From: Dicyema japonicum
Taxonomy: Eukaryota; Dicyemida; Rhombozoa; Dicyemidae
Assembly: GCA_011109175.1 (NCBI GenBank)
Contig: RDEW01000031.1
Span: 157,313 to 221,312, forward strand
Direction of reading: 5' to 3'
DNA length: 64,000 bases
Positions within the stretch are counted from its first letter, which is position 1; every line of letters begins with the position of its first letter. The notes below the pieces were generated by a model. The model ran no database searches. It was not told where the DNA came from and saw only the letters and a list, made by a program, of their open reading frames with translations. The position numbers and the translations under genes are program-made. Positions 33,132-44,077 of the stretch are shown here, one piece after another.

Positions 33132-34015
33132 GCAAGGCTTTTGTTAGAAAGAAGGTCGCCTATTTTTTGGAAAATCTGTCTGATTATAATTGTTATACTT
33201 CTTTGGGTTTTATTTTAAAATAACATTTAAAGGTCTTAGCTGTTGTTTTTCTGATTGTTGGACGGTCGCAATTGAATAGTACTGCCTTACATTTATTTTT
33301 GTACAAAACAAAAAATATTTTAAATGAACCAAAAATTTTTATTGTTTGTGGTTCATTTATTCTAATTACGGCTCTATTGGGACTCTTTGGAATATTCACT
33401 CCAAATAGAAGCATCATTGTCGCAGTAATCATACAATTATATTTTTTAGTTCATAGTTGCCCTATTTATTACTATTTGCATAAATATTACTCTCATTTTG
33501 CTTACCACTCTCTTCGTCGACAAAGTTCCTTTAATTCTGAATTTGTAGATGCAATTTTATGCCAATTCTTCCTTTACCACTGCTTTTGAAAACTATGAGA
33601 AATTGGATTACGCTAAAGAATTGATTGACTTGTTCCAAAAAAATGTTTTGCCAGAAATTTAATATTTAGAATACCTGTTGTGGGATGAATAAATACACTG
33701 ACTGGATTGATTCTGGCTATTACAACATTCACTATTCATTTCCTCCAAGTTGCTGCTTTGATACCTTAACTGTTTGCACAAAAAGAGACAAAAAGTATTT
33801 TAATAAGGTTTGTTACGAAATTTAACGACGTTAGCCTTGCTATCCGATACTTCTAGAATATATACAATATTATATGAACGTTTTTATTGTTAGTGGTGTC
33901 GGATTTTCCGTTTTCTGGGTAATTTCTCATATTTAGTTTTTAGGGATTTGCTATGCTAATTGGATGCATCCTGTTCTGTCGTGTTGATCAAAGATATAAC
34001 AGATTAACTGATTAA
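33132..34015 (+). CDS. Tetraspanin
   Basis: A four-pass membrane protein that organises surface microdomains. Exons join in frame across introns of 24-27 nt. TM1 is KICLIIIVILLW/VLAVVFLIVG. The small loop leads into TM2 (KIFIVCGSFILITALLGLFG, then IFTPNRSIIVA). TM3 is FIVALFITICINITLILLTT. The large extracellular loop has the family signature CCGMNKYTDWIDSGYYN and FPPSCC, plus two more cysteines (TVCTKR, KPCYPI). TM4 is FIVSGVGFSVFW/GFAMLIGCILFCRVD, followed by a short cytoplasmic tail. Six loop cysteines are present. The start is uncertain: an ATG at 33132 leads into the first TM segment only if a small intron is assumed, so the N-terminus may be a few codons off. It is flanked by LINE remains on both sides. 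Confidence 0.9.
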
Positions 34016-34019
34016 TTAA

Positions 34020-34970
34020 AATTTGGTCTTTATTCTCGTCAATTTTATCTTTTTGTTGCAGTATTATTTATAGTTCAAACTAAATAATGTTATTTTTGTG
34101 TAGTCTTAATTTTTTTTCGATTTGAAAACTCTAAAACAATTTTTTTATTTTAAAGATTTTAGACAGTTGGACAGTCTAGTAACGTCTTTGACTTAATTGT
34201 ACTTTAGTATGTCTATTCTACATGGAAGAAACTAGCACGAGGGACGGAGGGGACTACGAATCAAGCGAAACTCTGATTATTCATATGCTTATGGAAAACG
34301 ATGAAGTGTTTCAAACTATTCGTTTTTATTATAAAAATAAATTCAAACAGCTTATGTACATTTAAATAGTTTAAATTAAATTTTTAATCAGTTTCGCTAA
34401 CATGTAAAAAACTTGCTACCGACAAAAAACGCGCCGCTAAAACAAAACGCTCCCAGAGATCCATTACTTTCACGTCGAGCCCTGTTAGTCCAGGACAAGC
34501 AAAAATATTCCGAACTTCTCTCCAAGCCAGAAACGGATGATGACCACATCATGAACGAGAAAGTTCCGCTCTGACGACCTTCGGAAGAGGCAGTTCTGAA
34601 GCGCTAATCTCAGGGGTCTGCGCTCTAGTATCTTGTTCTCTTCAAAGGTTCTTATGGCATGTATATACATAAAGTTATGTATACTTTGGTCCAGGTTTGG
34701 TTTTTTGTCGGAGGTGGGATTTTCCTGAGTGTTCTTTGGAGTTAAGCGAATGTTCTCCGTATATGCCTGCGGTTAGTAAATTCAAATAATGGGGAGGTGG
34801 GTAATTTAATCAAACGAAGATATTGTAAGCTTCTCATTTCAAGTTGGTCACTAGAGGTAGGATTTTCAACTTCCAGTGTAAGTACCCAACTGGAAATGAT
34901 TTCAAACAGCCGTCCTTCAATGCCAGAAGTCAGAATAATCTGATAAAAATTATCTATTCTCTGGAGGTGA
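34020..34970. other. Intergenic, no recognised feature
   Basis: Includes the tetraspanin 3' UTR and A/T-rich DNA. From 34,430 to 34,960 the sequence is more complex and probably old repeat. No frame was recognised. Confidence 0.35.
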
Positions 34971-34975
34971 AGAAC

Positions 34976-35225
34976 TATGAATTCTTTCTGTTATCTACAA
35001 GAAACCAAAGTCAGAGATGAACTAAACGAAACAAATGAAATTAACAAAAACGATGTTGTATCCTTCTACTCAGTGGGTTATAGACGAGAATTTGTAGTTC
35101 ACAAAAACTTGATCCAGCTACTTCATTATATGAGAGTTAATGATAAGTTTTTGTGCTTCGACTTCGTTTGGGTCTATTGTAAAATCAAAAAGAATAACTC
35201 ATTTTGTCAATATTTATGCCTTTAA
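34976..35225 (+). mobile_element. LINE endonuclease fragment (family C-like)
   Basis: CYLQETKVRDELNE matches CCLQETKVPNGLDE in the 31.5 kb copy. The rest of the frame is diverged and ends at 35,225. Confidence 0.55.
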
Positions 35226-35229
35226 CGGT

Positions 35230-35785
35230 GATCAAGAATATTTTATTGGCTAACATGGATGTTATATGCATGGTTTTGGGAAATTTCCATTGGATATTTA
35301 ACCAGTTTCTATGCAATACTGGGTTATAACACCCATTGCAGCATATAGCAACCTGTACTGGTCACATGCGCTTTTAATTAGTAATGCTAATAGTCACACC
35401 TTGCTGTCGGGAAAACGATATTTTGCAGAACAGTTATTCTCATCACTTAATTTTGGAGAACCTTTATCAAGAACACTGTCTAAATCACTCAAAGTATAGC
35501 TGTCGATAACTTTTTGATTAGGACATGATTAGAAATCATACATAAAATGTTGTTTCATGCTAATGAGTACTCCAGTAAATAATGTCTTAAAACAAGTTAG
35601 TCGCCCAGAAATACTAAAGTTTTACTAAAAGTAAAAAGATCTTAAAAAGCAAAATTAATTTCAAAACTGAATTAAGAACGTGTATTAATTCATACGCAAA
35701 ATAAATTCTTACATGCACATATATCATTGAAACGATAAAACCGTTTCACAAGTCTCGGCAGCATCCGCATATATAAGCGATACTT
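35230..35785. other. Intergenic, no recognised feature
   Basis: No conserved frame. Probably a decayed continuation of the flanking LINE fragments. Confidence 0.3.
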
Positions 35786-35789
35786 ATTT

Positions 35790-36140
35790 GAGAGTCCATC
35801 GGTGTGCCTCCTTAGGGACTGTCCTTGACAATGTTTTCGCAAGAATAGGGGTGTACGTCTGACTCGGTTTAGATGTTTATGTGCCCACCATTGCTGATGC
35901 GGCAGGATTGTAGACTTTAAAGGCATTCATTCCTTTTGGCGCAGGAGAAGCGCGGGAAGGAATTCAAGAGATAAAGGCATTAATGGAGTCAAGCGGGTAC
36001 CGCCGGATTTCTACACAGGTAGAGCCCATAGGGTTGGACTTAGCAAACAAAAAAGACCACTCTTTTTCCCCGGGAAAGTTGGAAATATCTCGCTTGGGAT
36101 GCAACTTGTATGGAAGGTTTCTGACTTTTTGTTTTGAATC
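35790..36140 (+). mobile_element. LINE family A fragment
   Basis: Pieces in several frames: FRCLCAHHC, CGRIVDFKGIHSF, then EPIGLDLANKK, then a GKLEISRLGCNLYG-type end. They parallel the order in the 3.2 and 49.2 kb copies (zinc-knuckle-like CxC, G-I-V-D-x-K-G, then the KRPDG region). Confidence 0.6.
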
Positions 36141-36144
36141 ATGT

Positions 36145-37050
36145 TCCTGACTTATTTCAATCCATCGGTACGCTTATTGCAAGGAAGAAACGGAGATTTT
36201 ATTCATTTAAAAAACAAGAACAAAAGATTATCAATGATGAAGAGAAAATAGAGGCAGATCACCACCTCAACTTCTAACCAATTAACCACTTGACAACTAT
36301 GTGGAGAAATAGCCAAACCAAAGACAGACGTTTTCTGAGACTGAATAGTCTCAGTTCTAAACTATTGGAACAATTGTGTATATTACGAGATAATAAACTC
36401 TCAAAAACAAAAAATGATTTATCTAAAATACTATTCACAGCAATTATCACTTCCCACTTTGTAATCCTAAAAAATGGCTAAAAATTCCTTTGACTCTATA
36501 TGAACATAGTAAACACGAAAATAGAAATGGGAATTTAACAAAAACTTAAAAATTGCTCCCATTTATTATTCATTTACTCCTTATCAAGCAAATATCAAAA
36601 AATTCTTAATAAAGGCTACAGACGAGCACCTAACTACCGTTTCCAGATTTCTTCCTCACTTTAGTAATATTTGAGTCGTCTAGTATTTTTATACTGATTC
36701 ATTTTCATGCAATTACGACTACACTAAAATAAACGTGACTGACTTTTTTTAAATTTATTAAGCCAATTAAAAACAAAAATTAACAGTTAGCAATTACTGG
36801 CTGCTCTTCTATCATTTTCACCTCCAAGATGAGCTATCCGATTCTGTTTAACATGGTCAGTGATCTTTATTATTAATACAGAATAAAAAGTTAATACAGC
36901 GGCCCTGGTTGACCTTATTTACTACGTAACCGTAATGACATGCGAAATCAACTAATTCTTATTCGGGGATAATAACATAAACTATATTTTCTATTAATTC
37001 CTATTTTATAAAATGAGGTCTAAAACTAAATAGAAAAACAACAAAATTTT
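36145..37050. other. Intergenic downstream of the TOG gene
   Basis: A SINE family 3 end (CTTCTAACCAATTAACCAC) lies near 36,268. The remainder is A/T-rich with no recognised gene. Confidence 0.4.
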
Positions 37051-37052
37051 AT

Positions 37053-40000
37053 TTAACAGTCAAAATTAGTGCTAAAAAACTTTTCAAGTATTTCGACAGA
37101 AGTTTTATCACATGACTGGAATATAAAATCATAAAACTGCTTGAGTTCATAGATTTTTTCACCAATTGAATTATTATCAGAAACATGACCTTTAGATATC
37201 AAATACTAAAATTAATTTAAATTCAAACTCCAATAAATTGAATACATTCGTTACAATATTCTACCAAAGTTGAATTTTTTAAGCACTCCAATAAATTATT
37301 GACAATAAGATCAACAGATTCCATGACAACCTTCTCCAGAATAGAAGGAGTATAATTAGTTGCATTCATGATCATCTCAAACTACGATTATCGAAAAGAA
37401 TTACCACTTGAACAGCCGTGTAACATTTGAATGATTTGTGAATAACTGAAGACAGCAATTTGTTATAGTTAACCATCAAAGTAAGAAAACAAATTTTCTC
37501 TGTCTGTAAAGGAATTCCTTCATATTTCCAATATCAAGTCCATATTTACGAACTTTTTTAACCAACTAAAATATATCAAATAATAAACCGGATGCAATAC
37601 ATTAACCAGCTCACTATAGGTTTCGAGATTTTTATTAAAAATTGAAAAAATCAATTTTGTCACCTCCTTTTTACTTTTATCATCATTAAAAAGACGTTCA
37701 AGGTTTCTGAAATAGAAAATATTTTTTTCTTGATTGAGCAAGTGAAGTACATCATATTTATTTACGAGGAAGGACAATATATCAAGGCATCCTAAGAAAT
37801 ATTAATTAATACATTCAATAATTATCGATTAAAACAAATATAAGTTGCAAGTCTCAAAAGACCATTAGTAAAATAAATTTGTATTAATATTCCTATAACA
37901 TGAAAATACACTTCAATATATGCAGGAGGTTTGACCCCAAAAATAAAATAAAGTAAAAAGTGAGCCAATTCCTACGCAAGGATAAAAATACATATTTATA
38001 GGTAAAATAAGAAAATAAAAATGCAGACCTCAACACAATTCAATAAATATGATTTTTAATATACTCTCACAAAGCTATAAATTCACGTTACGTAAATAAT
38101 TGAGGTAAAAAATAACAACCGCAAAACACTAAAGGTCATTCACTTCATAATTATGAATTTTATACTCGTAAATAAAACAAGGTTAAATATACGCAAATTT
38201 CAAGCATATCGTTAAATATTTTTTACAAAAACTTTAAAATTGCCAAAATTAAATAATCTAACCAACAGAAACGTAGACATTTGTGGAGGAAAGCCCTAGA
38301 ATGAAATAATCAACGGTGATAGTTGGATCACAAATACTAAACAGCATATAAATAGCACCAACGGCACATAATCTGTAATGCACAAATTCAGCCGGAAACA
38401 GCTAAAATGAGAAAAAAGAACGAACCTTTTTAATTAAATGTGGAAACAACATGTCAACTCCATCAGCACTCAAGGGAATACCACTTTTCTTCAACAGGCA
38501 GACAATTCCTTCCAATTTTAAAAGTGCCTTGCACATGACATCAGTAGGAGCGACGTACATTTGGTAAATAAACCAACGCAGAATGCATTCAATGTGACAA
38601 ATCCTAGCCAATTCAACTTCATTCTAAATATTTAAGTCAACTAACCTCTATCAAATCAAACATTTCTTTGTGAGAAACTGAAGTATTAGAGGAAAGTAGC
38701 TTGTTTGAAACATCAGCTGGAAAATTCTGGTTAAAATAGAATCTTAGTTCTTCTAAATGCAGAACACTCGGTTTGTCAAATTTCCATTTTGTGAGCTATT
38801 TTAATAAAATTGGGAAATACAGTCACTTGTTTTATCATGGAACTTGTATTAGCAGAAAGATTCTAAAATTAAAAAGTGGGTAAACAAATTTTATATTTCC
38901 TTCCTGTTGATCCTCGTCGAAAGTATTCTAAATATTAAAATTTATCACTACAATCGTTATTCGTTCTTTGCTTCTGAATTTTCGAATAAGAGGCGTCGCT
39001 TCCTTTTCCACGGAAGAGAGACTTTCCTCACTGGCCGATATTTCAGACTAAAATGAAAATTTCAGAAAACTGATTTAATTGAAAAAGAGTCAATCCGTAA
39101 TTTGGCATTTTCAAGTTCCACGAGATAATCAATCTAAAGTTATATATTAGTTTGACTTTCTTGCGTTTGTGGTGGTTTAAATTAGAAATGTAATTTTTGG
39201 CCACACTATCTCCAAAAACAACAATGAAGGCAGAAATTGCACTAAAAGAAGCAGTCCTTACTTGATCCAAGGAGTTGCCAGCCAACTTTAAAAATTATAC
39301 AAAATAAACGTTAACAAGCTTTTTTAGGATTGAAAATAATATTTTTTGTGGCATTTTCTTTGAAAGTTTGTTACGGAGATACATCAAATATTCATAAATA
39401 AACTTTGATGTCTCAATAAGTATAAATTTGTTTTTCTCATCAAAAAGTGGTAGCAATGTCTCAAATAACTCATCAGGGTTTGTCTAAGTCATAAAAGTAG
39501 TGTATGCCATTATAATGATTAATTACAATAAAATATTTCCCAGATCATAATTGTGACTAAAAAAGACAAATAAAATATAAATATTTGAAATTAATTGTAT
39601 AGAGCACAAAAACGCAAAAATATAATAAAAATTAAATAAACCAATTTTAACGACAAATCACACAGGTGTTGAATGATTTCAGATTTCACATGATCTGCAG
39701 CTTTAAGTAAAGTTAATATGGTCTAAGAAATAACATAAATTTCAAACAAGATGAGAAAAGGTTTTAAATTGGTCACCCATGTTTAGATGAATTGTCTCCA
39801 CCATTTCAACCGCCATTCTGATTAAGACATGGCTCTTGTCTTTGGTAATCACCTAAATAACAAATATTATTAAATACTTTCAGAATATTTCTGTAGAAGG
39901 CTTTGAGATTTTCGTCAACAGGAATCGGAAAATTAAGATTTGACAGAAGCGTTTGTAGTTCAGATAATTGTTCATATCTTTCAGGATATTCCTTTGATGT

Positions 40001-40079
40001 CTATTTTAAAATATCGAAGCTCAACCAATCTTTTGGAATATTCTGAACTCTTAGGAATAGTTATTATTTTTTCTTCCAT
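37053..40079 (-). CDS. CKAP5: XMAP215/CKAP5-type TOG microtubule polymerase
   Basis: Binds tubulin through TOG HEAT-repeat domains and speeds microtubule plus-end growth and spindle assembly. The first TOG begins after MEEKIITIPKSSEYSKRL: SKEYPERYEQLSELQTLLSN, then VITKDKSHVLIRMAVEMVET. The end of a TOG follows: QVRTASFSAISAFIVVFGDS with NYISNLNHHKRKK. Near 38,500 the stretch LRWFIYQMYVAPTDVMCKAL, LKLEGIVCLLKKSGIPL parallels the fourth TOG of vertebrate CKAP5. The C-terminus (EKIYELKQFYDFIFQS) resembles the TACC-interacting tail. Introns are about 23-26 nt. The locus can encode under about 950 residues against about 2,000 in human, so several TOG domains are absent, as in fungal Stu2. Stop at 37053 with AATAAA overlapping. 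Many internal boundaries are untested. Confidence 0.8.
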
Positions 40080-40084
40080 GGCAC

Positions 40085-40525
40085 ACCAGAATGAATGGAA
40101 ATCCCGCTATTTATTATATATTTTTTAATTAAATGTTTTATTTTATTATATTTGAAATTACAATATTACGATTTAAAATAGTGTTGGAGGACAGTCATCA
40201 TTCAAACAGAGGAAGCGGGTTCAGGGTTTTGATTTACGTCTTCGAAGAGTATCAATAGAAGGAACTGTTAAGTAAGCTTGGCGCTTCTAGTAGCCACTAT
40301 CAGGCAAACTAATCAATAGTTGCTTGGCAATGTAGGAAAAGTGGGTCTGTTTGGTACAATTGTAGGCAGTTTTCTTCACGAGCAGGTGATCCATATGAAA
40401 AATAGCTCAAGGATCTTTGACGAACTAATTTTTGAACGTATCCAAAATACTATACTAGTATCAATTTTTCATCACGGATTTTGACCCAACCAATCCACTA
40501 CTACTCATCTTGGCTATCTCACGCA
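40085..40525. other. Intergenic, no recognised feature
   Basis: Upstream region of the TOG gene. No promoter motif that I can name; the second half looks repeat-derived. Confidence 0.3.
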
Positions 40526-40529
40526 ATTT

Positions 40530-41340
40530 ATTGTGGAAGGATTCAATGCAATGAGACCACATCAACTATCAGTCCTGGTATCACTCGATGTAAACGAGTT
40601 ATTCGACTCGGTATCAAGAAAAATTCATTCAAACTGAATATTGAACAAGGATTTTTACCAGAATATAAAAACTTATATTGATCAACTTCCTGAGAAGAAA
40701 CGAGTCCAAGTGAAGTGTGACCAATTGGAATCTGAGACCCGTCTCCCACTCTATAGAGTACCTCAAGGTTTTTCCTTTTCACTAACATTGTACAATCTAT
40801 TTTTGCACGATATGCTACACCCTAAAAATGAAAATTGTATCTTACTTTCCTCAGCAGATGATATCATCATCACTAGCGAGGATATAGATTTACAAACAGC
40901 CACTGAGTCATACAAAAAATGCTTTACACTCTGACCCCATGGTGTGCTCAACTAAGGTATGAAAATCCTCAACCATGTTGTTTGTAACATTGTTACCACT
41001 TGTAAAAGGGACTATAATGTTAAACCAAGAATCCTTTTTAACAATACAGTAATTCAAGTCAATACCACGCCAAAAAACCTGGGAGTCATGTTTGATCAAG
41101 GACTTTCCTTAGCCAAACATGTGAAAATAGGAAAAAATGAAAAAAAATCTGAAAAAGAATGACAATCATAAAGCGGTAGCTTTAGGAAAAATGAAAAAAA
41201 ATCTGAAAAGAATGACAATCCTCGTTGAATGAATTGACCAAACTCCAGGAAGCTGTCAACAGAATCATAGAACCCAACCCTTGAAGCATTCATACTTGAT
41301 CAACGACGAAAACTCGTTAAGGCGCCCAACAAAAAAGCCC
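40530..41340 (+). mobile_element. LINE family E (CR1/Jockey-like) RT, degraded
   Basis: In order: HQLSVLVSLDVNELFDSVSR (block A), RLPLYRVPQGFSFSLTLYNL (block B), CILLSSADDIIITSEDIDL (catalytic box, YADD changed to SADD), then PKNLGVMFDQGLSLAKHV (the LGV-FD block). A stop at 40,932 and frame changes elsewhere show decay. The end contains a 43 to 47 bp local duplication (41,127-41,221). Confidence 0.75.
41127..41221 (+). repeat. Local tandem duplication inside a LINE relic
   Basis: GGAAAAAATGAAAAAAAATC... and GGAAAAATGAAAAAAAATCT... each run into AGAATGACAATC. The two units are about 45 bp apart and differ by an A-run length and a short insert (ATAAAGCGGTAGCTTTA) between them. Confidence 0.7.
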
Positions 41341-41689
41341 CCTCTACGAAATTTTGGTTAAATATCTCGAAAATCACTGAGATACGAGAAGATTCCGACT
41401 CGGTGCGCGTTATAAATAGCTGTTCAAGACGCCCGTCCTTGCCAGTTCAGGCTTCCCCTTTGTCGGTATAGGATCACTTAGTTGAAAGCGAAATTCTTTT
41501 TTAACTCAGTACTTTCGGGGAAATAATGTAAAAAGGATAAATAATTCCAGAAAATTAATAAGTTATTCACAGTTTTTGACACCGAGACTAATTTTTAAAT
41601 AAAGTTATGGATTGCTAATTAAGTTAATGGACGCTGTGGACGAGTGTGCGTTAACTTTTTGAGAAACTCATTTCCTTCTCAACTAAGTC

Positions 41690-42060
41690 CCTCAAGATCT
41701 CTACCTTCTCCGCCCTCTTTGACATATTTCTACACGATATGCTGTGTCTTGAGGGAATCAATTTTTGTTGCTGATTTATGCGGGTGACTTGATCATTGGA
41801 TGCCGTTGTAGTTTCACACGAGGCCGCGAAAGAACTGCTAACTTTGCAAAACCGAGACCTAGTTGGAGTCGAATCAACTGTCAGTTTCTTCTGAAAAATC
41901 TTCCCATACGATTTTCCCGCCGATAGAAGATTAAAAGAAAATTTGGATGCCATGTTATTTGGTAAGCCTATCCCACATAACCAAAAACCCTAAAAATATT
42001 TGGAGTAACATTTGACCCAATATTATCGTCTTCCATCATGTTAAAAACGTTCTCGTGATT
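41690..42060 (+). mobile_element. LINE family E fragment
   Basis: FLHDMLCLEGINF and, in another frame, a degraded YADDLIIGC box are followed by PKTLKIFGVTFDPILSSS, the same LGVTFD block seen at 41,080. Several stops; inactive. Confidence 0.6.
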
Positions 42061-42064
42061 CGTA

Positions 42065-42630
42065 AACGGATTCTTATAAAAGAGTTATTTCTGGATAATT
42101 CATTTCTAAAATAATCTGAATTTTATTCTCCAACTCGGAGCTTTTTTTGAAAAACGAAAAGATTAACTCGAAAAAATTCGCAGAACATTGACGGAAACGA
42201 ATCTCTCCTACCCCGCAAACACCGTATCCATTTGGCGCATCTCTGTTGTATGTCACGATAAGGGTTAACAAGTAAATATAAAAAATAGGACAATCGGTTT
42301 TTGTTGCTATATTCATTCTCTTTCTATAAGACCACAATATCAGCTCTCGATGATTTCTGAATCGTCGTCTCAAAAATTAGAAGCCGCACAACTTACTGCC
42401 TTAAAAATAATTAATAAGAAAACTGTAAATAACGTATTGAATGTTAAATAATATCTAAGATGGAGAGTGAAGTCATTTCTACGATGGGCAATGAAAACCG
42501 GCTGTCCGCTTTCACTCTCTATATCTGACTATCTAGAAAATGCGGGGAATCTATGGAGAATAAGACCGTCCCCGTTTTTACCAATTCTGTTGGATCTTCG
42601 AGCACCCCGAACGAAAGCCAGAACCCGGAA
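42065..42630. other. Intergenic, repeat-derived
   Basis: A 99-codon minus frame (42,074-42,373) overlaps what may be the end of the LINE family E copy. Nothing else recognised. Confidence 0.3.
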
Positions 42631-42631
42631 A

Positions 42632-42857
42632 ACCGGGATCACTTAGTTAGTAGTTAACTTTTAAATTATTCTAATCCGGTGATCTTGGGGTAAAAAATAT
42701 CAGCTTTTATCGTGGTCTGCCTTTGAATTCTGCGCCACTCAGATATATCAGATAAATCGTTTTTGCTACCAGCGGTTAACTTTTCATGTGTTATTTAATT
42801 ATTTATTACCCCAATGTTTAAAAGAAAAAAATTCTCAACTAACTAAGTGATCCCGGT
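42632..42857. mobile_element. MITE-like element with perfect terminal inverted repeats
   Basis: Left end ACCGGGATCACTTAGTTAG (42632-42650) is the exact reverse complement of the right end CTAACTAAGTGATCCCGGT (42839-42857), 19 bp. The 226 bp interior has no coding capacity and holds a second inverted pair, TTGGGGTAA and TTACCCCAA. Flanks CCCGGAAA and CCGACAAA agree at 6 of 8 positions, which could be a decayed 8 bp target-site duplication of hAT type. Single-ended relatives of the terminus occur near 41,466 and 48,203. Confidence 0.75.
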
Positions 42858-43189
42858 CCGACAAAAAAATGGACGAAGCCGAAAAGGACAAGACTTGGCA
42901 CCACCGCGTATTTTGAGTAGTTTGTTGTTTAACCATTATAGTTAATGATCATGAAGTTCACAGAATAAATAAAAAATATAAAAATCAAAAAAAAAATTAA
43001 AAAAAATAATTTATTCTAGTAAACCATAAAAAAGACTAAGAAATCAGAGAATTTAAGAATTAGTGAAGAAACTCAAAAAAAACTTTGACAGTGAAAAGTT
43101 TCACTCGCAATCGGGAATTGCTTCCAAACTACGAACTCAAAAAAATAAAATACGAGAGTTTTTTCATTTGTTTCTCTAAAACTTTATTC

Positions 43190-43965
43190 TCATCTAACAT
43201 TCAAAAATTCAAATAGTGTACCAGGAGTATTATAAGCCATGTGAGGTTTGTTCATCGGATTAGCTTCAGATTTCTCAAATTCTTGTCTCATAATCTTCAA
43301 ATGTTGACTGTACCGCATATTTGGAAATTCTTCCCTGAGTTTTGGCAATCTTTCTTCTTCATATTCTCTGAAAGCCGTTTTCATTCTTCTTTCAGGATGT
43401 CTGTCCACAAAAACCTTCTTTTTGTTATTTTTACTAAAATAAAAATTTTCCTAAAACTTATTTTTCGTGGTACACGCAATTTCTTCGTCTTCCCAGTTTA
43501 AATCTCGATTATTTTTAATGTTAAATTCCTCGTCGAACAAAATATTATTCTCCTCTAAAAATAAATTTCAATAAGGAAACCAATTTTATTGTTTCGTTTT
43601 GGGTAAACCTTAGGTTGCTCTTTGGGAGCTTCCACTATCATTTTAGGGACTTCAGTTGGTGTCGTAGAATTCTCTTGCATTTCCAATTCCTTCTGTTCCA
43701 ACTTCCTCTTCATCTTTTCTTGCAGTTTTGTCTCCTTTTCATCCTATGTGGAATAAAAATTTGTAAAATTATTAATTTATTAAAATAAAGTGAAGAATTA
43801 AACAACCTTTCTTTTCTGCTTTTTCATAGCCAATCTGTCGTCATCTTTCCAAAACTCATCTTCAAGGCGTTTTCTTTCTTCTTTCTCAGATTCCTTCTTT
43901 GCCTGTTCTTTTCGTTCTCTAGAAGCAACAGCTTTAGTATTTTCCCCTTTAAACTTCTTTGGCAT
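43190..43965 (-). CDS. CCDC124: CCDC124 / Lso2 family ribosome-associated protein
   Basis: A small coiled-coil protein that occupies the mRNA channel and A site of idle 80S ribosomes and has a midbody role in animals. The N-terminus MPKKFKGENTKAVASRERKE is the family signature, followed by a basic and acidic helix (KRLEDEFWKDDDRLAMKKQK). The conserved C-terminal block is VDRHPERRMKTAFREYEEER, LPKLREEFPNMRYSQHLKIM, NPMNKPHMAYNTP. A ten-residue extension (GTLFEFLNVR) follows the usual end. Introns run from about 25 to 65 nt; the reading frame across the middle exons (EENNILFDEEFN) is consistent. The ATG lies eight bases after a TTTTTTTAG. The gene is 112 bp downstream of DDX24 on the same strand. 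Confidence 0.94.
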
Positions 43966-44077
43966 TTTACGACTAAAAAAACCTTACAAAAAATATACAA
44001 CCACAAACGTTGTCAAAAGTAAATTTTTAAAATTATTTAATATAAAAAACATTAATTTTATTTAAAAATATAAAAAA

